Assembly: GCA_018894105.1 (NCBI GenBank)
Contig: CM032126.1
Coordinates: 3,685,001-3,749,000, forward strand
Direction: 5' to 3'
Length of the DNA stretch: 64,000 bases
From: Jacaranda mimosifolia
Taxonomy: Eukaryota; Streptophyta; Magnoliopsida; Lamiales; Bignoniaceae
Shown here: piece by piece, positions 49,931 to 64,000 of the stretch
Layout of the letters: every line of letters begins with the position of its first letter
Numbering within the stretch: the stretch's first letter is position 1
The notes under the pieces: model-generated
The model's input: only the letters and a program-made list of their open reading frames with translations
The model's database searches: none
What the model was told of the DNA's origin: nothing
Position numbers and translations under genes: made by a program

Positions 49931-49937
49931 CATCTTC

Positions 49938-49945
49938 TATAAATA
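49938..49945 (+). promoter_or_regulatory. TATA box of the enolase gene
   Basis: TATAAATA in CTTCTATAAATAAATAC, 135 bp before the ATG; transcription would start near 49970, followed by a CT-rich leader. Confidence 0.6.
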
Positions 49946-50072
49946 AATACGTTGCCAATCCCCACTTTTCTACTATATTGTCAACAGGCAACAGCAACAG
50001 CAACGAATCCCTTTACTCTCAACTACTCTCTCACACTTGAACTCTTCTCTCTAGATCTAATAGCTGTCTGTA

Positions 50073-54208
<4,136 letters not shown>

Positions 54209-54529
54209 ACATGTGTGATAGTTTAATTGGTGGCCGGGTTTTTGCAGGATGGAGTTTTAACTATGGGTGAATAATTATCCTATGTAGTCTGGGTCGTCTT
54301 AGGATTAACTGTGACCTGTTTTTAATAATGGAAGTGTTTTTTGTTCTGGCCTTTCAGTGAGTTTTTTTTAGCTCCGGAAAACAACGGTTGAAAGGAGGAC
54401 CATGTTTTGCTCATTTTTCACTCGAGAATTTGGAACGCCGTGTTTTATTTTGTGAATCTGTTGTGCTGATTCTTAATTCTTAAACCTGTTAGTCATAATT
54501 AATTTACATATTTTTAAATTGTGGTATTA

Positions 54530-54639
54530 CGCCAAGGTGACCTGTGGCCCAGCAGCATATACCTCCCACATAATGTGAGAGGTCGGAAGTTCGAGTCCTA
54601 ATGGATTCTTGATGTGCGTGTGTATAAATTTAAAAAAAA
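54530..54639 (+). mobile_element. Short tRNA-derived SINE
   Basis: About 110 bp between 12-bp direct repeats ATTGTGGTATTA (54518-54529) and ATTGTGATATTA (54640-54651), 11/12 identical. Contains an A-box-like GTGGCCCAGCAG, a good pol III B box (GGAAGTTCGAGTCCT), the 3' word TTGATGTGCGTGTGTATAA and an A-rich tail. It lies about 320 bp after the enolase stop. Confidence 0.8.
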
Positions 54640-55155
54640 ATTGTGATATTATAAGTTATTAAATTCATGATTAATATAATATTATTAAATTAAGTAATTA
54701 AAAGTAATAATAATCATAATTTAATTAACATTGATAAATTAAATCAATAATGATATGTTTAATAATGAGAACTTCTATGTTCATTACCTTACAAATCTGT
54801 ATTTTTCATTCTAACATAGAATGATTTAAGAATGACTAATAATATACGTAGTAATAAGTTACTAATATTTCGCCTTCCTAAATTGTCAGTTTTTTTTTGT
54901 CAATTAGTTGCTTAACAATTAAAAGCATCGAAAGCCTCATAAAGAGATTAGATATTTAAAGAATAAATTGGTTGATTATTTAAATTAAATCAAGTTAAAT
55001 GTTTGAAAGAAATTGTCATTTATAAAAAAGAAAAAAATATTTAAGTTTTAATTATCTTTCTCAACGAAACCATAAAAATATTCTAATATTAATAGATGAT
55101 TGTTTTAAAATTAAACTTGATCAACATTTTTTTTTTAGTATATTATTCAACTTTG

Positions 55156-55200
<45 letters not shown>

Positions 55201-55201
55201 A
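55156..55201. repeat. (AT)n(GA)n microsatellite
   Basis: A run of AT units (55156-55178) passes directly into GA units (to 55201). Confidence 0.9.
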
Positions 55202-55273
55202 AGATGAATCATGATACAATAGTAAAGACCAAACATTTAAAAAGAAAAAAAACTTAAATAGTTAATTGAAAAT

Positions 55274-56010
55274 TGATAAGGAAGAGCTCGATACCTAACT
55301 CAACATTGAGCTCACAAAGGCGCTGTTTGAAAGGGTTACTCTGTTTTGCTCAACTATCATGAAGAATAGTTTGATCTACCTCATTCGAACTTTATCAACC
55401 CACGTCCGCAAAGGGAGACCTTCGCCAGTTTAAAGAGGCTCATATTGTACTAGGTCGGAGATGTCAACTTCTTCGGTCGATATGAGTGGCTGCATTAAAT
55501 GCGGATCCAGGCTTTTTACCAGCCGTCCTTCCTTCATTTAATGATGTTGTTCGCCTATTGTGTCTATATTAAATACATCGTCAGTTAGTCTCCTTCAAAA
55601 TAAATGCAACAAATCTACCACTATACCTCCCAATCAATAAAGAGTACGTTAGCTGACATCTCCAAAAAGACCTGAATGCATGTAATATTCAGTCAAATTG
55701 TACTATTTATAAGGAGTTTGACGTCATTTCAACCTCCTATCCTTGGGGCGGCTCTGTGCTATAAGTACCCATTTCACAAGTGCTTGAGGTATGCACTCAT
55801 ATTAATACGCTTTACCTTTTCTCAGTTTGATCTAATTTCAATATTAGAAAGTTTTAGTTGGGATCATCTTAACAAGCTTAACGTTAATTTCTTTTAGTTA
55901 CATGACATGACCTGTACCTTTAACTCTCAATTCAAAGGAAGATTCTCAGTTTTCTATCATTCTCACCCTAAATCTCTCAAACTTCACCTTACACAAAAAT
56001 TACTTTATCA
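55274..56010. mobile_element. Solo LTR of a retrotransposon
   Basis: 737 bp starting TGATAAGGAAG and ending ACTTTATCA (TGATAA...TTATCA), with a perfect 5-bp target duplication AAAAT (55269-55273, 56011-56015). A TATA-like CTATAAGTACC near 55758 fits a plus-strand LTR promoter. No internal region remains. It shares terminal type and length with the LTR at 34973, but only short words in sequence (such as GCATTAAATGCGG), so the two are at most distantly related. Confidence 0.8.
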
Positions 56011-56015
56011 AAAAT

Positions 56016-56440
56016 TAATATATATATATATATATTATCTTAAATGAAAAAATAAAAAACATTTTCTACATAATATATGATTAACTAATAAAGCTCATGT
56101 TAGTCATTAAACTATAAAACAACATTATTTCATTAATTAATAGATTAATTCATTCATTAAAATATAAGGAAAGTATCTTTATCAATTTGTGAAGTGCAAA
56201 TATCAACTCTTAAAAGATACTTCCACGGTGTGTGCGAGTATTGCATTTGTTACTCAAATGATGCAAACTTTTAGGTAACATACATTTTGATGAAGTATTG
56301 CTTTGGGATGCAAAAAAGGAGAAGTAAAATTGTAAATTCAGATAGCACTAAAACATTTTGTCGAAATTTCTATAGTTAGTCAAATTTGACCAGTGCTAAA
56401 TTTCTCAACTGGAAAAAGGGACAAAAAGCAAGGAGATATG
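56016..56440. other. Spacer
   Basis: AT-rich, no gene or repeat recognised apart from an AT run at 56021-56034. Confidence 0.3.
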
Positions 56441-56443
56441 CTT

Positions 56444-56526
56444 TGCTGGCTATGGGGTTCGAACCCATGCGCACTTATGTGCAGAAGATCTTAAGTCTTC
56501 CCCCTTAACCTCTCGGGCAAACCAGC
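56444..56526 (-). tRNA. tRNA-Leu (anticodon UAA)
   Basis: An 83-nt class II tRNA. On the minus strand the acceptor stem GCTGGTT pairs with AGCCAGC and the discriminator base is A. D arm GCCCGAGAGGTTAAGG; anticodon stem-loop GGAAGACTTAAGATCTTC with anticodon TAA; a long variable arm (TGCACATAAGTGCG), as in leucine tRNAs; and T arm GGGTTCGAACCCC. No intron, no encoded CCA. A run of five T on the minus strand (56423-56427) about 17 nt downstream is a pol III terminator. No mismatches in stems, so probably active. Confidence 0.95.
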
Positions 56527-57728
56527 TGATATGTTCATTCGGATGTAAGAACTTTAAATATAAAAAATCAAATACGAAAAGAGATCTACCAAAGATCCAA
56601 CCACAGTTCGACGTTGAAGTAAATAAAACGGTTCAATTATGCCTATTTTTTTAGAGATGTTATTTGATGAAGCATCCACTTAGTGTTTTTCAGGCTGTGC
56701 TGTTTTATCTGCAGAGGAAATGCAGAATTAAGGAATGAATGGCGGCTTTGTGGTGATATTCATTTCACAACAAGTCAAGTCTATTGTGATATCAACCTTC
56801 CTTATTCTCATTAGGCTTGCACTAGTGCATTGTCCATTACAGCAGATTGTGCTTCTTCTTCTTCTTGTGGTTGTTCTGTTCCATAGTTTTTTTGAGCTTT
56901 TTTATTTTTATAGTTGCGATCAACTTTGAAAAGATGGTTATCAAATTCAAAAAATTAAAAATCCTCTAGGAAAGAAAAGACAGAAAACAATTTGAATTAA
57001 CATTTAGCACCAAGGATGTATAATTCACATCACTTCAAACAAAGATCAAATATTCTTTAAACAAATGAGTGGATCGGTTAGTGGAAAATCTGCCATTTTC
57101 AAGAAAAGTTCAAATTTAAATGAAAAATCATTTGTACCCGAAGTCAATAGAAAAGCTCAAGCCAATAGAAAGGTCCCTTTAAATGACATCTTTCTTATAT
57201 ATGTAAGTGTGACAATTTAAACAAACAAAATATCAAACCATTAGCATCAATCTTCGCTTTTGGACACCGGGCTCAACAGAACCAATCTGAAATATTAAGG
57301 TCTGTGATGCAGGCAGATTTGCAACAGTACAAAGCTTGCCACCGGGAGACTAAGAGCGAAGAAAACCCGACAGATAGGATAAGTTTTTTCGATAAAATGA
57401 GCGAGCAGAACATAAACCCACGAATAAATAGTGGCACAACCACCTTAATAACATGGCAAATGGGCAAGTAGCAGCCACCTGCTTCTATCACAAGTTCAAG
57501 TGTATGACAGAATGTTAAGGAGATGCAATACTACTTGCAACATTGATAGAAATAGTCCCACATTTGTGCAGCCAAAGAGAACTATCCTTGCTAGATAGAA
57601 TACTGCAGCCAAAAACGGTGACTAGACTTCATAACCTACGCCATGCCTCTACACACCATCGAAACATTTAACATGCTCTCTAATACGCCACGTCATGTCA
57701 GCAAAATAGTGAAGGAAAAGATTCCTGG
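56527..57728. other. Spacer between tRNA-Leu and the HD2 gene
   Basis: No gene recognised. The part nearest 57728 is probably the 3' UTR of the minus-strand HD2 gene. A short CTT-repeat tract lies at about 56853-56867. Confidence 0.35.
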
Positions 57729-60700
57729 TTACTTTCCACCACTATGCTTCGCTTTTGAGTGGGATTCCAGTGCTTGTTCAGAACCAAATGTTCTGCAGCA
57801 AAAAACATTGGTTAAATTTTGCCATTTGAATTATAACTACAGTTTTATAATCACAAGATGTACCTATTGCAGCTCTTGCAGGCATGTGATCCTACTGATT
57901 TTGGTGTCTGCTGGTTTGGTTGGTTGGCGGGAGTCTTCCCAGCCTGCTTGGCAGGGTGAGGTGTAGCTACATGACCACCACCTTTCTTGCCATCTGCATG
58001 GTCAATGAAGATAGAAATTTATACCATATGAAATTCTTAATTCTAGCATAAATATCAATAATTTGAGTATGTTTTTGTCAAACAATGTGCATTATTGCAA
58101 TTGCTCAAATGAAAATAACGGGGACCTTGCATAAATACAGAGCAAACTGTAAAGTATTATGCTAGTAAAATACAAGAAATTCACCAGTTTTTTGTGGAGT
58201 CGCTTTTGCCTTTTTGCTGGGAACAGGTGTTTTGCTAGCGGATTCTACGAGCCTCTTCTTGCTTACTTCAACCTTTAGGGGGAAAAAAGTGTTGTTAAAA
58301 GCCAAATAATACAATACTTTTAATACAGCAGACGAGAGCGGAACATGTTGCAAGTTACCTTCTTTGGAGTCTCTTCATCACTCTCATCAGATTCATCAGA
58401 GTCATCGTCGTCCTGTAATTTAACAATAATTTGCTATATTTCAGATAACAGCAACATCTATGCATAATCATCATTCATCGCTAATTTACTTCTAAAATGT
58501 CATCACTGTTTCTCCAGGAAATCAGAAAATGGATTCCAAAAAATTCTAAACCCAAACCAATCAGCACTAAGTCACAAAACGCTGAAACTTGGTCTAACAA
58601 TTAGGTGAGGTCATTAGGTCAGGTAATGCAGATTCGAGTATCTTGGATTGAGTACCAGTACTGACCCAAAAAATCGGGTAGCTGGCGTGTTGGGTACATG
58701 ACTTTTACAGGTATTCACTTTCCAGTTAAAAATTGTGAAATTTTCCATTTTCCGCCATGGTACAGACTACAGAGGCTGTTAAAAAGGTCTGTTATAGAGG
58801 TGGGGAGGCCTTTGAGCCTCTTTAACAGAGGCATTTACCATGCAACTAATAATCAGATAATCTAACTTGTAGCTATACACGTAAAAGCTCCAATCAGGGG
58901 GGACAGGTACAGTTATACAAAGGTAACAAAGCATTATTACATCTCAATGTTGATAGAGTGTACCTCAGAGCCATCATCATCCTCAGACATCAAGTCGTCA
59001 TCACTACTTTCATCATCTTCTTGGGGCTTCGCGTCTTTGTTTGGCTCCACAATCTTCACTTTTTGCTTACCAGAATCAGAATCCTTCTCTTTGGCTGCAT
59101 TAGCCCTCTCAGCTTCAGCAGGTTTCTCTTGCTTCGCCTTTAATTCAGGTTTCCCTTCAAATTTACGCACTATGTCAAAATTTCATGACAATTTGGTGGA
59201 AACTTTAAATGAAAAACATAGACAAATATGATTCCTGGTACCATTATTTGCTAGGTTTAGTGGAATATCCTCCTCAGATTCAGATTCATCTGGAGAAAAG
59301 ATACATTCGTATAAAGTCAATAGACAATAAACTAAAAACATATAAATATATGGTGGAATTAGTAAAAGGGAGCAATAGACAGAAGAAAGGATGGAAAAGA
59401 AGAGAAAAATAATCACCAGATTCTCCCTCCGGCAACTCAGTGGCAGCAAAAGCAAACAAAGAGTCAAGGAACAAAATTCATATAAAAATTATGCTTGCGT
59501 GTGTCAAGACTGCAATATTCAATGAGATACTTAAAATTGCGTAAAGCTATACAAAGGATATTCTTCTTCAAATGGGTTACTGGCCTTGTATCCATAGAAG
59601 TAGACACTTCCATTTTTCCAGTTGTGAGATAGCTCAAAATCCCGATCAAACACTAAGTCAAATTGTTGCTGAGGCAGCTTGTCAGTGAATAGTGTTCCAA
59701 GGACAAGTTTCTTTCCATCAACATTCACAAACAAGCAGACAGATTCATTTCCTTTCTCCTTTTTCAGTTCACCAAGACAAGACTGCAGGAAATAGACAAA
59801 GAAAGTGCAGTTTATATTACCCAAAAATAATATGAATTGGGCATAGCATTTGTCAAGAAAAACTTTTAGCATACCTGGGAGAGATGCAAAACCATGCCAT
59901 CACCAGGCGAGACCTTAAGAGGCTCTCCGCTTTTCACCTCAACCCCTGGAAAAAGCAAATTGATAATAATGTTTCCACCAAGACATGTCCACTATCTGAC
60001 TATTAGTTGGCAGGGGATGATTAGTTTTAAAATGCAAAATAAATCAGTGACACAAAGGTTATACTTGATACAAACACAACCAGGAATTCAAAAAATTTGT
60101 GTATTACTATGTACTATCATCAAGAGTAGCAACATGAACTGCATAAATTGAAACAGAAACAATTCTCAAAAGGATCTAAATTCATTCTTGAACTGTTGAA
60201 CAGAGCAATAATTAGCTTCCCCAATCAAAGATTATGCAATAACTGAATTGGCAATACTGAAAGGTTAACATGCATCTCGTTAGGGATACATAAATAAGGC
60301 TCATCCATTGATTCAACGTGGTAAGAAAAACTCATCAGGCAAGACAAGAGCCGGGCAATACCATGCAAAAAAACAAAGCTGTCAACCAGGAAATCACCAC
60401 ACCGAGAACAAAGTGCATGACCCGCATTGCATCTAAATGCGAAACAACAGTTTTATCACCTCTAACGGACAAACTGAAAATGTAAAATGTCCTGTGTTTT
60501 TCATCTTTTCTGATGGGATCGAGAGAATAACAAACAAACAGCAATACAAATAATAAATAAGACCCAAAAAAGATAAAGAACCACCGGGGAGAAATAATGA
60601 AAATCTGAAACTAAGGAGTGGAGAAAAAATCCTGAAAATCCAACAGAAATTGCTGCCTTGTTGGAAAGGACCCATAATCGAAATAAGCGATTTCAACGAT

Positions 60701-60765
60701 CGCTACAAGCCAAAAAAAAAAAAGGACAGACAACAACGAGAGAGAGCCTTACCCCAAAACTCCAT
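57729..60765 (-). CDS. Plant-specific HD2-type histone deacetylase (HDT)
   Basis: A nucleolar/nuclear chromatin repressor of the plant HD2 family. Exons (minus): 60765-60753, 59945-59875, 59782-about 59585, 59435-59417, 59289-59242, 59169-58964, 58412-58359, 58272-58185, 57993-57864, 57792-57729. In this model the frame is open and encodes 296 residues, normal for HD2. It starts with the hallmark MEFWG; His25 (VLHLS) and Asp70 (QFDL) match the residues proposed as catalytic. The nucleoplasmin-like N-terminal domain runs to SVYFYGYK. Acidic tracts (ESDESESEED; DESSDDDLMSEDDD; DDDDSDESDESDEE) follow, then a Lys-rich part with KKRLVE and PSKKAKATP, and a C-terminal C2H2 zinc finger (CKSCNRTF...HSKAKH). 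The exon 3/4 junction is the weak point: the only in-frame option I found uses a GC donor at 59584; exon 3 may instead include the following ASNPFEEE. Confidence 0.88.
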
Positions 60766-61690
60766 GTCTGAAAACTAGAAAGTGCGAAGGCTGGGTTTTA
60801 GAGAGAAATAGAGTTTAAGCCTTAGGGTTTTGAAGAAGGAGAAGTGAGTGAGGCAGTGTAAGCAAGAACGCGACAAATGAAAATTGCGATTGCTAGGGTT
60901 GAATAATGAATATATAAAGGGTAAAGAGCGGGTTTCCGCAGCGCGGACAACGGATTCTAACAAGGTTATCCGGTGGACTAGGGGGTGTTTGGGCTTGGTC
61001 TTGGGCCTGGCCCAGTCTATCCAAGTGGCGAGATTGACAATTTAGTGAAAGACTTTGACAAGAGATTTTGGACTCATATTAGGCCCAATTGTTATATTTT
61101 CCTTCCTTTGGGTGATTTGTTGAAATTAGAATACGATGTCCCTAACCTAAAATTGTAAATAAGCCTTAAATGACTTGAAATTTGTAAACTCAATTTGTTA
61201 TGTTTCTAGATTGATGCTTTTGATTTCTTCTAATTTAGATGGGGAAGCTAAGAATTGAATGGATCTAGGTTAAATACTCCGATCAAATTTTAAAAGTATG
61301 AACATAGTAGTTGAGACAAAATTCTGTAACATTCAAATCAATAAGTAGGGGGGAAATATTAAATATGTAAGAAAGTAAATGTAGTAGGAAAAGTGAAATA
61401 TAAATTATGTAACTGTAAAATGTGATACTGAATATTTTTGTAGAGTGCCACTTGAGACAACCGTTGATCCATATGACTTGACCAAAGTTCTTTTGTCCTC
61501 AAATTTGACGATTAACTCAATCTGAATTTAGATTCTTATTTTGATTGGATGAACTTATATGATAAATCAAACCCTTAACTACATGGAACATAAAATGAGA
61601 GTAAGACATCATCAACAACTTGAATGATTTTATTTCTATAGAACATTTTAAAAAAATAGAAATAACAAATTAGGAAATTACTTTTTGGGA
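60766..61690. other. HD2 promoter and spacer
   Basis: The HD2 5' UTR and promoter lie at about 60766-61000 (minus); TATATA-type sequence near 60908-60918 may be the TATA box. No gene in the rest. Confidence 0.4.
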
Positions 61691-61696
61691 TAATTT

Positions 61697-62083
61697 GAGG
61701 TTGTTTGTATGAGCTTATAAGCTCCTCAAAACATTTTATAAGATGTTTAAAAGCTTATAAGATGTATAAAAGTATTTGGTAATTTTTTTAAAAAAATAAC
61801 TTATAAGCTCATAAAGTAAAATGTTAAAAGCTTATAAGCTTTTTTTACAAAAGTAAGAAATTCCTAACTAATATTTAAGATCTTAACAAACTCTCATGTT
61901 AATTTTAATTACATTAATTATAAAATTATCATTACCAGCATCTTATAAACTTCAATATCTTCTTTTATTTAAACACTTCAAGAAATTATTTTTAAAAAAG
62001 ATCTAACATCTTATAAATTTCAAAAACATCTTACAAGATATATAAATTTATAATATATTTTAAATAAATTTAGCCAAACAACC
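61697..62083. mobile_element. Tourist-like MITE (family T3)
   Basis: About 387 bp, ends GAGGTTGTTTGTATGAG and complement GGTTGTTTGGCTAAA. The interior repeats CTTATAAG/AGCTTATAAGCT words as in 8670-9039. The target duplication is ambiguous (TTT here, or TAA if the ends are drawn a few bases further out). Confidence 0.6.
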
Positions 62084-63830
62084 TTTAAGTATGAAACTTC
62101 AACTAGAACAAAACATCGATTTGACTTATAGCCTGCTAGGGTTGCTGTCTCCAAGTGGGGTTGGGTGGGGGAACCTACTTGCTGCATCACATTCATTTAA
62201 AGTGGCAAAAAATGGAGAGATTCAGCAGCAATTTGCAGTTCATTATTGAAGATAATGTATGCAAAGCCAAAATCATTGAGGGAAGTAATCATAGTTATGA
62301 CTTATGAGACAATACCCCTAATATAATATATTATATATATATATATATATATACTGCCATACTTTAGTCAAAATAAAAAACGTAGTTAGGTTTAAGACTT
62401 TCCAAATTCCAATCCAAAGCTAGCTAGTAGCATTATTCTTTTTCCCACCCAGCCTCTTTTCTTGTTTGCTTTATACTATCCAAGTGGAGGTATAAATTTG
62501 CTGGAATCCAATTTAAAAACATTTGGATAAACATTTGTGTGGATAATCAATAATGTTTGTTCTATTATATACATATATATCATATCTTAAGAAGCTTTAT
62601 CAAATTTTCTGCCCATTTTCAAATATATCTCAATTTATTCCCACTTGTTATGTATTTATTCCCACTTGTGATGATTTTGAACTGCTCTATGTATATACAT
62701 GCCCACTTGACACATTTTGGTTGTAACTACTTGGGATTATATTCTTTTTAATCCAAATACACCAAAACAAGGAAATTTGGAATTAAAATAGTCATTCAAA
62801 TATATTTCTATAATGACACATGTATTTTTGTAAATTGATTAAATACATTTATTTTATTCTTAGGTGATAAGTTGTTTTCATTATTTAAACGTATTTGTTT
62901 AAGTTTATTATATGAAATGACACCGGTAAAAAGATTTAGAGAGAGAAGAAATGATATAGTTGAAAAAAATAAAGGAAAAGTATATGATTCAATGGGATGT
63001 GAGAGGAAAAAAAAGATAACAAAAATAAGAAATCTGGCCGATTTTAGTTAACGTAAATATTATTTTACTAGTCTTGCACCTTATAAATAGTATAAATGTC
63101 TCGAATGTTGAGAGTTTACTAGTAATTTAGATTTAGGCTCATAAGGTTATTGAGACTAGTAATTTTGATACATTCGATGTATATGTTAATATTTTTACAG
63201 CATATAATAAGTAAAATAAATATTTATTTTTAATATAATATTAGTTTTTTTAAGTAATATTTGATATTTTTTTAATTTTTTAATATAACAACACGAAAGT
63301 TATGATAAGATGATAATTATGAATGTAAAATGTGTGGGTTGTAAATTATAGTTACTTTTTTCTTGGGGCATATAGGTTGTAATTATGAGGATTTAAAAAA
63401 AAAGGAGGACATTTTGGATACATTACACGAACTTCGAAGACATATCAAAAAATATAGTTACTTTATTAATAGTATATATATATGTTAATGTATGTCACGG
63501 AGTAGATAGTAAATAAAGAATGAAAATGAAACATAAATATAAGATAATTGCTCTACTATTTTTATTGAAGCTGTACGGAGTTCATTGAATAGTGTTGTAG
63601 CTTTCATATAGATTGTATTAATTATTTTATTTATATTTAATTTTATTTTGATTCTACGTATCTTTCAACTAATTACCAATAGAAAGGGAGGGGGAAAAAA
63701 AACAAAAACAAAAAACCCAACATTCAATTTCCCGAGGAACACTGATGACCGCTAAAAGTGGGGACGGCTTCATAAAAACTAAAATTAAAAGCGGAGCCCA
63801 TGTCATTCCTTACCTAACAACGCGTTTGAG
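62084..63830. other. AT-rich spacer
   Basis: No gene seen. A (TA)n tract at about 62330-62353 and a small direct repeat TTTATTCCCACTTGT (near 62635 and 62655). Confidence 0.35.
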
Positions 63831-64000
63831 TAGGGGTGTTCACGGATTGGATTGGATCGGTTTTGGAGAAAAAGCTAACCGATCCAAATTATATAATATT
63901 TTTTGGATCGATTTGGTTCTTATAGTAAATTCAATCCAATCCAATCCATTTTAAATCGGTTTGGATTGGATCGGTTATTCGGTTTTTTAATTTATTTATT
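63831..64000. mobile_element. Left end of a hAT-type MITE, cut by the window edge
   Basis: TAGGGGTGTTCACGGATTGG begins a stretch of repeated GGATTGGATCGGTTT words and their complements, the common plant layout of hAT-type MITEs starting YAGGGGTGTTCACGG. The right end and target duplication are outside the window. Confidence 0.55.

Noticed and set aside
57643..57966. Plus-strand open frame of 107 codons
   Set aside because: It is the antisense of the last two HD2 exons and their intron.

Overview
This window is nuclear DNA from a flowering plant. Genes have short GT-AG introns, the flanks are very AT-rich, and the products are plant families: an AT-hook AHL, an HD2-type histone deacetylase, a CslA mannan synthase, a chloroplast peroxiredoxin and a CYP76-like P450. 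The P450 type and gene structures would suit an asterid eudicot (Lamiales-like), but that is only an inference.

Layout. 1-2191: 3' part of a hAT transposon with a nonsense-mutated transposase, ending inside the first exon of a CYP76-like P450 (2192-4134), which is itself broken. 5367-7100 (-): single-exon DUF3475/DUF668 protein, with a 243-bp tandem duplication carrying a G-box/ABRE upstream. 7742-20700: gene-free and full of MITEs and SINEs. 20749-24265 (+): five-exon AHL. 26387-28026 (-): six-exon FCP1/NIF-type HAD phosphatase-like protein that has lost its nucleophile Asp. 28741-31137: probable non-autonomous Helitron. 34053-34511 (+): small hydrophilic protein behind two ABREs. 34973-35709: solo LTR. 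38228-41047 (+): nine-exon glucomannan mannosyltransferase (CslA). 41593-44549: hAT-type element with a decayed copia element nested in it. 45134-45820 (+): peroxiredoxin IIE. 47452-47989: hAT MITE. 50073-54208 (+): 17-exon enolase with four GC-AG introns. 55274-56010: second solo LTR. 56444-56526 (-): tRNA-Leu(UAA). 57729-60765 (-): HD2-type histone deacetylase. 63831-end: start of another hAT-type MITE.

The host genes are unrelated housekeeping, regulatory and cell-wall genes; I see no operon, pathway cluster or defence/toxin system. The coherent story is mobile DNA. At least eight Tourist-like MITEs (mostly TTA/TAA target duplications) and five hAT-type elements (four with 8-bp duplications) sit in introns and spacers. 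There are also tRNA-derived SINEs, two solo LTRs with perfect 5-bp duplications, a copia remnant and a Helitron. The most unusual gene-level signals are the hAT insertion that split the P450, the run of GC-AG introns in enolase, and the phosphatase-family protein whose catalytic motif reads CLGG instead of DLNG. Exon coordinates were assigned by hand from splice sites and reading frame.
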